Shown: one piece after another, positions 1 through 6,276 of the stretch
Numbering within the stretch: the stretch's first letter is position 1
How the letters are laid out: each line of letters starts with the position of its first letter
Assembly (NCBI GenBank): GCA_002683155.1
Contig: NYST01000022.1
Coordinates: 1 to 6,696, forward strand
DNA length: 6,696 bases
Reading direction: 5' to 3'
Source of the DNA: Methanobacteriota archaeon
GTDB lineage: Archaea; Thermoplasmatota; Poseidoniia; Poseidoniales; Thalassarchaeaceae
Position numbers and translations under genes: made by a program
Notes under the pieces: generated by a model
Databases searched by the model: none
Seen by the model: the letters and a program-made list of their open reading frames with translations, nothing else
Told to the model about the DNA's origin: nothing

Positions 1-270
1 CGTTTTGGTTTTGCCAACTCACAGACCGCAGAAGTCTGTGAGAAGGCCAGAGTCTGGCTACCGACAAATCCGCCGTGTTTCACGGATTTTGACATCATTG
101 AGCAAGGAAGTGTTCCACTACTTTTCAGCCTCGGTCAGATGTGCAACCTGCACTTCACACTCTCAATGACACCAGAGATCGTGTATCTGACATGCGCAGC
201 CTTTGGCTACTACGACTATCCTGTAAACCGTTCAACCACCAAACATCTTGTGTTGAACCTTGCAGAGATC
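1..270 (+). other. Protease domain, C-terminal part (retropepsin-like)
   Basis: Residues 1-90. The segment contains VPLLFSLGQM (residues about 38-47, ending at base 141), then a hydrophobic strand and AFGYYDYP, then STTKHLVLNL. This pattern corresponds to the C-terminal half of the aspartic protease in dinoflagellate copia-like polyproteins, where an Ile/Leu-rich strand equivalent to the retropepsin 'LLG' region precedes the C-terminal strand. The catalytic Asp-Thr/Ser-Gly triplet would lie upstream and cannot be checked. The enzyme would cleave the polyprotein into mature proteins inside the particle. Assignment rests on position immediately before integrase and remembered family wording, so it is weaker than that of INT or RT. 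Confidence 0.65.
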
Positions 271-3200
271 AAGAAGAATCCTGCCAGGGCTTTGTCGCAA
301 CCAATGACAAAATACGATCCTGTCTCTTTTGGTGTGTTTTCGGATCCTTGCAACAGGAAGGAACAAGACGTGGAAGAGGAATCATACAACGTAGCCGCGA
401 GAGCGACTAAAGACAAGGAGCCAAAGGAAGACAAATCAAAAGCCTCAGAACCGAGCTCCGGCTCGAAAGACCCAATAGCTCCTGGTCCGGAAGCAGAGAA
501 AGGTGTCTCCTCTAAGGAGGACGCCCTTCCGGCCAACCTAAGGAAGCTACACGAAAAACTACAGGACAATGCCGAACTTCTCAAACTTCATCTTAAGCAC
601 TATCACATGTCGACGGCACAGTTCCGTCGGCGGACTTCTGCGTTGAAGTTCCCTGAGAGCATCTACCAGAAGTACGATGAAATTGTCCAGAAGTGTCGGA
701 CCTGTATGGAGAACGCAGCCGCTCCCGTCAGGGCACGCGTGAGCGGCCTAAGGGCAGAAGCCCTGGGTGATCTTGTCTTCATGGATCACTGCGATGTCGA
801 ACTCTCCGGCAAGAAATACCATGTTTTCCTGATACTTGATGGTGCTTCAAATCTTTTGTGGGCACGTCCAGTGACCACTCTTGAACACGGAGAAACCCAG
901 GAAGCCATCCGAGAGTGGATGGACAACCATCAGGTTAAGATCAAAACTGTCTGTGCGGATATGGCCTTCTTCACTCCTGTCTGGGAATCCTTTTGGAGTT
1001 CAAATGATGTGAAGAAACTTCCCACGGGAGATCGTACTCCCTGGCCTAACCGCGCAGAAACAGCGGTCAGACTTTTCAAGAAACAGTTTAAGCTTTTGTG
1101 CAAATCTGTTGTGAATGAACCAGAGCTTGTAGTGACACCTGTGAAGAACGGTCAAAAGCAAACCAATGTTACGATCAAACAGCTGTGTCGTGTCGCCTGT
1201 TGGGCCCGGAACAATCAACTCTTGATAAGCGGAAAAACTCCTCTTGAGATCGCTTTCGGTCGGCCGCCTGTTCCAATCTTTGACTTGGAAACAGCAACAC
1301 CGGAACAGGTGACGACCGATGTTCCTCCTGGAGAGACGCGTGAGCGTCTGCTGAAGCGTCTTGCCATGCAGGCTCATCTTGAGGCGAGACAGATGAAGGA
1401 CCTTCAGACGGACATCGCTCGTAATCTGAAGGGCTCTAAGGACCCCTTTGCTATCGGTGATCGTGTCTTCTTCTGGAAAAAGGACAGATCCAAGATTAAG
1501 GATCAAGGTGAGTGGATCCGCGGTCGGGTCACATCTGTCAATCTCCCTATGATAGGAATTGATGACAAGAAGGAGGTGAGAATGATAAATGTGACCAAGG
1601 TCAGACATGACAAGGACCACTGGCATGATGTGACTTTTCCTCTTGCCGAGGATCCAAAACCGGATGACACGACGAAAACAGACAAAGGATCACCAAGCGG
1701 TGCTAAGCCCTTGGTGATAGGAAACAGAAAGGTCACAGGAAAGAAGAGACTACCTTCAGACAAGACAGACGCAGTCTTCTGTGATGAAGATCCTGTGGCA
1801 CTTATGCTCTGGCAGGTCTGCCAAACGTCTGAAAAACTGGACCTGCTGGAACTGTTTTCTGGTTCAGCCCGTCTGAGCGCGTGCGCGTCATCTCAGGGCC
1901 TCAACACAGGAGACCCGGTTGATCTAAGAACAGGCTTTGACCTTAACACACGTGAAGGACAGAGAAAGGCTTGGAAGATCATCACTACCCAGAATCCGAA
2001 GGTTGTGTACATGGCACCAAAATGTACTGCTTGGTGCAGTATGTTCTGCAGTACGGCTCCTGAATGGAAGCAGCTTCTGAATCAGCGTAAGGACCTTCCA
2101 ATGGTGAACTTCTGCATTCAGGTTGCCTTGTATCAGCTTAGCAAAGGTAGGTTCTTCATCATTGAGAACCCACAGACTTCTCGGATTTGGACTAAGGTGC
2201 CGGGCATGTTGAAGCTGTCCTCGTGCGAGGGCGTGACCTGGGACACACTGAACATGTGCGCCTATGGTATGAAGGATCCAGCGTCAAACCTCTACTACCT
2301 TAAGGCTATCACTCTTCTTCATAACTTTCCTCCTGGTGCTCTGGACCCGCTTTTCAAACGCTGTCCAAACACTGAGAGCGGTTCAGAGGTGCACCAACAC
2401 CAGAAGATTGAGAAGAGTGTACCAGGTCACGGAGACAGAGCAGCTCTGTCCCAGATCTATCCAATGCCGTTCTGTCGGAAGCTCGTGAAGCTTGTCGACT
2501 CCTTCCTTCACGGTCATTCTCGACCAGCAGCCTCTCCCAAGCACACATCACTTCTGAGTGACATCTTGGACCTAGCTGACTTCACTCTTGAAGAAACAAA
2601 AATGTTAGCTGAATGGAGTGAGTGTGACACCTTGGATGAGTGCTGTCTGAGTCGCGTGAGCGATTTCCAGTCACTGCAACAACAGGTGAAACCGGTGCCG
2701 GTCTATGATGAGAAGTGTAAGCTCCTCATGAACCGCATCAACGCTCTTCCTAAGGGTTCAGAGAAATGTTTGCACTACGAAGAAACAAGGTCTGACCTAC
2801 AACTTCAAAAGCTCGCCCGACATATGCGCTCGCATTTTCTTCCGATGCAACACTTCAACTACTGTCTTGCACTACGCGGGACTTTAGGTGAGAACTTGTC
2901 GGCCTACTCTTTGACAGACAATGCATGCGTGATTATGTGGAAGAAAACCGACAAGGTCAAGCAGGTTTCCGTTGCAATGCTTTCTTCTCTTTTGTCCTCG
3001 GAGTCCAGTTTTGATCCACGTGCGTGGAGTATTCTGGTCTTCTGGGAAGAGACAGCCAAGTCACGGACACCCGCTGTCTTACCTCCTCCGTCGGCCTTTC
3101 TTCCTCTTGATGATCCTTCGGTTCCGCATAATCCGGTACCACCGGCATCCTTTCCGATATCTGCGGACGGAGACTCACCGGTCGAACCGCCAACAAGGAC

Positions 3201-6200
3201 TGTGACAGAACAGTCCCTTCCGCCATTGGAGCCAATGGACGAAACAGAACAAATGGACCACGAAGATCTTCCCGTTGGACATCCTGATGACTTTGTTGTC
3301 GCTCCTCCGTCTAACTCTTCTGGTTCGGCTCCTCTTGGTCCCTCAGTGAATCCGTACACCATCTCTCCACATCCGGTTCCCTCACCATGGCCACCTCAGC
3401 CGCCTCCTGGCCTTCCAGCACCACGGCGTGGTCGTGAACCAGTGCGAGGATCGCGAGAGCGGTCGAGAAGCCATGATGATCGACCACCGGAGAGACCTCA
3501 GCCACGCGAAAGATCTAAGAGTCATGATGATGTGCAACCATCGCGTGAAAGGTCGAAGAGCAGAGATGATGTGCAGCCGGCTAGGGAACGATCCAAGAGT
3601 AGAGACGATCCGCAACCAAGAGAAAGATCGAAGAGCAGAGACGACGAACAACCAAGGCCTCGTGAGAGGTCCCGAAGCAGAGATGATGAAGCTCCACAAC
3701 CTAGAGAGAGATCTCGCAGTCGAGATGATCCTCAACCTGATCGAGAGCCGGATCACTTTGATCTACGGACGAACTCAGATTCTGAAGATCAGGAAGAGGA
3801 CGACAGTCTCAAGCGAAAGCGCGCTGATACAGAGACTCCTCCATCAGGACCAGAACCAAAAACTATGCCCAATCAACTGCGCAAACTTCCGAAATCACAG
3901 AAACCTGTGAGAAAGAAGAAGAAGAAGCCTGATGATGAGGACTCTGAGGATGTGGACCCAACTGCTTCTTCATCAAATCAGCCTGCTCAACCTCAGGATG
4001 AACCTTCCGCCGAGGAAGAAGAGGAAGGTGATGAGTACTATGTTGAACCGTCACAGATGTCTGCTCATGCAGAAGACCTGGTAATAGACATAGACTCAGC
4101 CGAGTGGAAGAAGCTAGATGAGATTTCTCGTTGTTGTGCGGTCACTGGCTCTTTCTCTTTTCCGAGAGATCCCTCCGGTCTTCTCGATGTGAATGAGCCT
4201 GAGATACATCCACGCACCTTTCAAACCTTTTTCTGTCAAGAACACAACTGGAGTTGTCAAGCTGCTCCTCTAGATCCACGAGAGTGGTTGGAGGAAGTGC
4301 TTGATGAAGACAAACTACATCTACCCTATGCCTTCAAGGCTATACCCTCGCGTGCGACGGCCAAGTCGCGTGCGAGGAAGGAAGCCACTATGGGTGACAA
4401 ACGCGACTATGCGAAACAGTTCCATAAGGCAAAGGTAGATGAATGTCAGAGCTGGCTTGAAAACGATGTGTACGAACTTGTAGACATGAGAAAACACAAG
4501 GTTCAGAACTATGTCACTGGTCGATGGGTTCTGACTGTCAAACGTGACAAAGATGGTAACTTTCAGAAGACAAAGGCCAGATGGGTGTTGAGAGGTTTTC
4601 AGGACAGACAGAAAGACACCCAACAGACTGACAGTCCTACGACCACAAGACCAGGCTTCCGTCTGACCTGTCAGATGGTCGCTAACAACCAGTGGGATTT
4701 CCATCACATCGATCTTAAGACTGCCTTCCTTCAGGGTGTTGAGTTTGATCATGTCCGGGATGTAGTCTGTCAACTTCCTCCGGAGTGCGGTCATCCACCG
4801 TACATAGGCGCTAGGCTGAAGAGACCAGCCTATGGTCTTAACGATGCACCGCGCCGTTGGTGGATCCGTCTTGACTCATCTGTTCTGAAGATGGGTTTCC
4901 AACCGACCCGGGCGGATCGTTGCTGTTATGTCATGTACAAGGACGACACCAGGACTCCTTCACAGGCGCATTCACACTTGACGCGAGAGCGTCCCAAGAC
5001 AGAATCAGAGAGGATTGCTGAGGTTCTGGGGGCTCGTCTTGACACGACAGAAATGTTGGACCGTGTGACCGACTATCTCCTGGACCCTGTAACAGGATCG
5101 AACGCAAAAGGAAAACAGGTGATAGGTGTTCTCTGCATCCATGTTGATGACCTTTTCTTTACTGGAACACGTGAGTGTTGTAAGCTTCTTGAGAACTCTC
5201 TGGCCAAGGAATTTCAGATAGGAAGCCTAGACACGAACGACGTGATGTTCACAGGCCAGCGTGTTCGCTGGAAAGACAAGGTTCTTGAGGTTGATCAGAC
5301 ACGATGCATCGAAGAACTCACTGAAGTCACTTTTGACAAATCCTTGAAGGACAACATTCAGTGTGATGCTACGATGCACACCAATTACCGCTCGGTCCTG
5401 GGTCAACTCAACTGGTTACAGTCTAGGACACAATTCCACATCGCATACTCTTTTTCCAGATGTGCTTCTGCTGCCTCTAAACCAACTATCGGTGATGTCC
5501 GAGCTCTGAACAAATCCGTGAGAACGGTTCGTGCCTGCCCTGTTGTTCTCCGTTTCCATAACATCAAGATACCAGGACGACCTTGCAGGATCCTTGGTAT
5601 TCCAGATGCCGCATATCGTAACAATGCGGATGGTAGTTCACAACGAGGACAAACCGTTTTTCTGGCGGCACCGCGAACACAGTCTCCAGACACCAGGGGT
5701 TCCCTGATAGACTTCGAATCACAGAAAATCAAGAGAACGGTGCTTTCGACCACTGTTTCAGAACTCTATTCTTTCATGAAGTGTTTTGGGACATGTCAGT
5801 TTCTCAGGGGTCTCTGGATGGACATCAGTGCAGAGGCATCAGACTTGCACATGAGAACCGATGCGAATAACCTTGTGACCACAGCCAGCACTACACACTT
5901 ACCAGAACAAAAGGAAACCATTCATATGATTCAGATGCTCCGTAAGGAGAGTAGCTCCGGCAGTATCGATGATCTAGCACATGTGAGAACAGATCACTGT
6001 TTGGCTGACTGTTTGACGAAGAACAGCGCAAAACCTGAAGCCTTGCAAAAGGCTGTGTCGACAGGCATCCTTAGGACTATTGATGAACATCCATCTTTCA
6101 GAAGCCTTTTCAAACACAAGGCTTATCTTGCATCTTGGTTGGTTCGAAACGTCAAGGAGTCAAGCCTTGTCGAGACCTTTTTGGCTGTTCCTATTTTCAG

Positions 6201-6276
6201 AGATATTCAGCAGATCTTGTACTCACAATGTTTCGTGTACAACATCGATGATGACGGGTATGTTGAGAGAGTGTAA
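1..6276 (+). CDS. Ty1/copia-type retrotransposon polyprotein (PR-INT-MTase-like-RS-RT-RH), 5' partial
   Basis: Single polyprotein open from the first base to TAA at 6274-6276, 2091 codons without interruption. The methionine at 139 is internal: the 46 codons before it continue the protease homology, so the true start lies upstream. Domains in order: protease C-terminus (residues 1-90), integrase (194-547), methyltransferase-like domain (611-836), unrecognised region (849-1017), proline-rich and RS-repeat region (1018-1249), acidic/basic linker with possible NLSs (1271-1310), RVT_2 reverse transcriptase (about 1474-1777), copia RNase H (about 1864-2007). INT before RT is diagnostic of Ty1/copia rather than Ty3/gypsy. 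The protein would assemble virus-like particles, copy the element RNA into cDNA and integrate it in the nucleus; that role is known of the family. The INT triad, RT aspartates and RH acidic residues are all present. Unusual for copia are the roughly 930 residues between INT and RT. The retroelement identity is very secure; the host assignment is less so. Confidence 0.95.
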   Translation, partial: RFGFANSQTAEVCEKARVWLPTNPPCFTDFDIIEQGSVPLLFSLGQMCNLHFTLSMTPEIVYLTCAAFGYYDYPVNRSTTKHLVLNLAEIKKNPARALSQPMTKYDPVSFGVFSDPCNRKEQDVEEESYNVAARATKDKEPKEDKSKASEPSSGSKDPIAPGPEAEKGVSSKEDALPANLRKLHEKLQDNAELLKLHLKHYHMSTAQFRRRTSALKFPESIYQKYDEIVQKCRTCMENAAAPVRARVSGLRAEALGDLVFMDHCDVELSGKKYHVFLILDGASNLLWARPVTTLEHGETQEAIREWMDNHQVKIKTVCADMAFFTPVWESFWSSNDVKKLPTGDRTPWPNRAETAVRLFKKQFKLLCKSVVNEPELVVTPVKNGQKQTNVTIKQLCRVACWARNNQLLISGKTPLEIAFGRPPVPIFDLETATPEQVTTDVPPGETRERLLKRLAMQAHLEARQMKDLQTDIARNLKGSKDPFAIGDRVFFWKKDRSKIKDQGEWIRGRVTSVNLPMIGIDDKKEVRMINVTKVRHDKDHWHDVTFPLAEDPKPDDTTKTDKGSPSGAKPLVIGNRKVTGKKRLPSDKTDAVFCDEDPVALMLWQVCQTSEKLDLLELFSGSARLSACASSQGLNTGDPVDLRTGFDLNTREGQRKAWKIITTQNPKVVYMAPKCTAWCSMFCSTAPEWKQLLNQRKDLPMVNFCIQVALYQLSKGRFFIIENPQTSRIWTKVPGMLKLSSCEGVTWDTLNMCAYGMKDPASNLYYLKAITLLHNFPPGALDPLFKRCPNTESGSEVHQHQKIEKSVPGHGDRAALSQIYPMPFCRKLVKLVDSFLHGHSRPAASPKHTSLLSDILDLADFTLEETKMLAEWSECDTLDECCLSRVSDFQSLQQQVKPVPVYDEKCKLLMNRINALPKGSEKCLHYEETRSDLQLQKLARHMRSHFLPMQHFNYCLALRGTLGENLSAYSLTDNACVIMWKKTDKVKQVSVAMLSSLLSSESSFDPRAWSILVFWEETAKSRTPAVLPPPSAFLPLDDPSVPHNPVPPASFPISADGDSPVEPPTRTVTEQSLPPLEPMDETEQMDHEDLPVGHPDDFVVAPPSNSSGSAPLGPSVNPYTISPHPVPSPWPPQPPPGLPAPRRGREPVRGSRERSRSHDDRPPERPQPRERSKSHDDVQPSRERSKSRDDVQPARERSKSRDDPQPRERSKSRDDEQPRPRERSRSRDDEAPQPRERSRSRDDPQPDREPDHFDLRTNSDSEDQEEDDSLKRKRADTETPPSGPEPKTMPNQLRKLPKSQKPVRKKKKKPDDEDSEDVDPTASSSNQPAQPQDEPSAEEEEEGDEYYVEPSQMSAHAEDLVIDIDSAEWKKLDEISRCCAVTGSFSFPRDPSGLLDVNEPEIHPRTFQTFFCQEHNWSCQAAPLDPREWLEEVLDEDKLHLPYAFKAIPSRATAKSRARKEATMGDKRDYAKQFHKAKVDECQSWLENDVYELVDMRKHKVQNYVTGRWVLTVKRDKDGNFQKTKARWVLRGFQDRQKDTQQTDSPTTTRPGFRLTCQMVANNQWDFHHIDLKTAFLQGVEFDHVRDVVCQLPPECGHPPYIGARLKRPAYGLNDAPRRWWIRLDSSVLKMGFQPTRADRCCYVMYKDDTRTPSQAHSHLTRERPKTESERIAEVLGARLDTTEMLDRVTDYLLDPVTGSNAKGKQVIGVLCIHVDDLFFTGTRECCKLLENSLAKEFQIGSLDTNDVMFTGQRVRWKDKVLEVDQTRCIEELTEVTFDKSLKDNIQCDATMHTNYRSVLGQLNWLQSRTQFHIAYSFSRCASAASKPTIGDVRALNKSVRTVRACPVVLRFHNIKIPGRPCRILGIPDAAYRNNADGSSQRGQTVFLAAPRTQSPDTRGSLIDFESQKIKRTVLSTTVSELYSFMKCFGTCQFLRGLWMDISAEASDLHMRTDANNLVTTASTTHLPEQKETIHMIQMLRKESSSGSIDDLAHVRTDHCLADCLTKNSAKPEALQKAVSTGILRTIDEHPSFRSLFKHKAYLASWLVRNVKESSLVETFLAVPIFRDIQQILYSQCFVYNIDDDGYVERV
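271..579 (+). other. Charged low-complexity linker between protease and integrase
   Basis: Residues about 91-193. Rich in Lys, Glu, Asp, Ser and Pro (for example KDKEPKEDKSK near residues 138-148, then a PSSGS/PGPEAEKG stretch), with no recognisable fold. It ends in a helix-like segment just before the integrase zinc site. It probably serves as a flexible spacer holding a protease cleavage site; the cleavage position cannot be read from the sequence alone. Confidence 0.6.
580..1640 (+). other. Integrase domain (H2C2 zinc site, DDE core, C-terminal beta domain)
   Basis: Inserts the element cDNA into host chromosomes. The zinc-binding site is H-x4-H-x29-C-x2-C: H197 (bases 589-591), H202 (604-606), C232 (694-696) and C235 (703-705). 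The catalytic triad fits D262 in MDHC (784-786), D320 in CADMAFF (958-960) and E353 in NRAETAV (1057-1059). The D320-E353 spacing is 32 residues, shorter than the usual 35. GKTPLEIAFGRPP (from base 1231) matches the copia 'TP-E-hhFG-+P' signature that ends the core. GDRVFFWKK (from 1456) and GEWIRGRV (from about 1507) look like the SH3-like C-terminal DNA-binding domain, which ends near DHWHDV at about 1630. All key residues are intact. Confidence 0.95.
1831..2508 (+). other. C5 cytosine methyltransferase-like domain, divergent, inserted after integrase
   Basis: Residues about 611-836. Motif I-like segment: LDLLELFSGSARLS (613-626), matching the 'hhELFSG-G' SAM-binding opening of phage-type and eukaryotic C5 methyltransferases. 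PVDLRTGFDL follows, where an acidic residue after strand 2 would contact SAM. Motif IV-like segment: VVYMAPKCTAW, with C675 (bases 2023-2025) in the position of the catalytic cysteine, but PKC in place of PPC. Motif VI-like segment: FFIIENP with E722 (2164-2166), matching ENV/ENP. Then CAYGMKDP and YLKAITLLHNFP, resembling the 'C-YG----KPT-h-TN' segment, and a closing H-Q-IE...G...YP-PFC block (to about 2480). The Rossmann-like order is convincing. Target recognition and the motif VIII arginines are not obvious, so catalytic activity is uncertain: it could be an active methyltransferase or a retained DNA- or SAM-binding module. Confidence 0.75.
2545..3050 (+). other. Unrecognised globular-looking region of the polyprotein
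   Basis: Residues about 849-1017. I do not recognise this segment. It has normal complexity and several cysteines, with an N-terminal part that looks helical (LLSDILDLADFTLEETKML). The C-terminal part looks like alternating strands: HFNYCLALRG near 2851-2880, ACVIMWKK near 2923-2946, and AWSILVFWEE ending at 3051. The contrast with the proline-rich sequence that follows suggests a folded domain ending at about 3050. It could be an extension of the methyltransferase-like domain, for example a target-recognition part, or an independent domain. Nothing here gives a function. Confidence 0.4.
3052..3453 (+). other. Proline-rich disordered segment
   Basis: Residues about 1018-1151. Proline, serine and acidic residues dominate. 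Clusters such as AVLPPPSAFLP and PWPPQPPPGLPAP (about 3385-3423) could offer polyproline SH3/WW-type contacts. The middle part (about 3226-3300) is acidic. It ends in RRGREPVRGS, grading into the RS repeats. It is likely disordered and may tether the methyltransferase-like region to the repeats. Confidence 0.7.
3454..3747 (+). repeat. Seven tandem RS-type repeats (RERSKSRDD-x-QP)
   Basis: In-frame tandem repeat encoding residues 1152-1249. Units start at 3454, 3505, 3544, 3583, 3619, 3661 and 3703 with lengths 51, 39, 39, 36, 42, 42 and 39 bases; a decayed eighth (REP) starts at 3742. The consensus is R-E-R-S-(K/R)-S-(R/H)-D-D followed by a variable Pro/Gln spacer. It resembles the arginine-serine domains of SR splicing factors, which are phosphorylated on serine and direct proteins to nuclear speckles; whether that applies here is inference. 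Codons differ strongly between units: Arg uses at least CGA, CGC, CGT, AGA and AGG, and Ser uses TCG, TCT, TCC, AGC and AGT. The array is therefore old at DNA level yet conserved at protein level. Confidence 0.95.
3811..3930 (+). other. Two basic clusters, probable nuclear localisation signals
   Basis: KRKR at bases 3811-3822 (residues 1271-1274) and RKKKKKP at 3910-3930 (residues 1304-1310). They lie about 30 residues apart and are flanked by acidic runs (EDQEEDDS before, DDEDSEDVD after). This is the classical monopartite pattern K-K/R-x-K/R. Copia integrases generally carry such a signal at their C-terminal end to bring the preintegration complex into the nucleus. Here the clusters sit far downstream of the INT core but before RT, so they would stay with integrase if the proteolytic cut is just before RT. 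A function in nuclear import is inferred. Confidence 0.6.
3931..4419 (+). other. Acidic linker and region leading into reverse transcriptase
   Basis: Residues about 1311-1473. It starts acidic (DDEDSEDVD, then AEEEEEGDEYY near 4009-4041) and becomes a normal-complexity segment with several aromatic and cysteine residues (about 4081-4300). It ends in a basic stretch, SRATAKSRARKEA (about 4348-4386), just before the RT start. The part from about 4080 is probably the N-terminal extension typical of copia RT; no separate domain is recognised. The INT/RT processing site may be here but is not visible. Confidence 0.5.
4420..5330 (+). other. Reverse transcriptase domain (RVT_2, copia type)
   Basis: Copies the element RNA into cDNA. 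Residues about 1474-1777. WLENDVYELVD and GRWVLTVKRDKDGNF followed by KARWVLRGF (about 4519-4602) match the copia 'KWVFKhKR...G...+KARLVA+GF' motif. HIDLKTAFLQG (from 4705) carries the first catalytic aspartate, D1571 (4711-4713). YGLNDAPRRWW (4831-4863) matches 'YGLKQAPR-WY'. IHVDDLFFTG (from 5137) carries the catalytic pair D1716-D1717 (5146-5151) of the YVDD box, here HVDD. About 55 residues (4945-5109) separate the CCYVMYKD strand from GKQVIGV, an insertion compared with plant and fly copia elements. All three catalytic aspartates are intact. Confidence 0.97.
5590..6020 (+). other. RNase H domain (copia type)
   Basis: Degrades the RNA strand of the RNA-DNA hybrid. Residues about 1864-2007. 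GIPDAAYRNN...SQRGQTVFL corresponds to copia 'GYSDADWAGD...STSGYVF', with D1869 (5605-5607). STTVSELYSF corresponds to 'SS-EAEY-A', with E1921 (5761-5763). MRTDANNLV corresponds to 'hhcDNqaAh', with D1954 (5860-5862). AHVRTDHCLADCLTK corresponds to 'KHVRT--QhADhhTK', with H1994 (5980-5982) and D2003 (6007-6009). The acidic active site is complete. A further 88 or so residues follow to the stop at 6276, a longer tail than in minimal copia proteins and without a recognised motif. Confidence 0.95.

Larger units (their letters stand above)
1..6276 (+). mobile_element. Ty1/copia-type LTR retrotransposon, internal region (ends not in window)
   Basis: The PR-INT-RT-RH order identifies the internal coding region of a copia-superfamily LTR retrotransposon. 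The 5' LTR, primer-binding site and gag lie upstream of base 1. The 3' limit is not seen: no TG...CA LTR edge, convincing polypurine tract or target-site duplication can be assigned without the other LTR. The element probably extends into or beyond 6277-6696. The stop-free frame with intact catalytic motifs argues for a copy that has not had time to decay. Motif wording resembles the dinoflagellate copia-like families. Confidence 0.95.

Noticed and set aside
139..141. Methionine at 139 as the polyprotein start codon
   Set aside because: The frame is open back to base 1 and the 46 upstream codons continue the protease-like sequence (TDFDIIEQGSVPLLFSLGQM), so this Met is internal.
1000..1626. 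208-codon minus-strand frame opposite integrase
   Set aside because: It lies fully antisense to the conserved integrase core, and its peptide shows no recognisable motif.
3454..3747. CRISPR-like array
   Set aside because: The periodicity comes from in-frame RS codons with unequal unit lengths (36-51 bases) and diverged DNA, not identical repeats with unique spacers.
3382..3756. Minus-strand frames opposite the RS and proline-rich repeats as genes
   Set aside because: They are antisense shadows of a repetitive coding sequence, with biased composition and no family resemblance.
6179..6186. TTTTGGCT resembling part of the dinoflagellate spliced leader
   Set aside because: Only 8 bases match, it is inside the coding frame, and the flanks do not fit the leader; chance match.
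6260..6270. TGTTGAGAGAG as a possible 3' LTR start
   Set aside because: It resembles copia LTR starts but lies inside the polyprotein C-terminus without a purine tract before it, and no 5' LTR is available for comparison.
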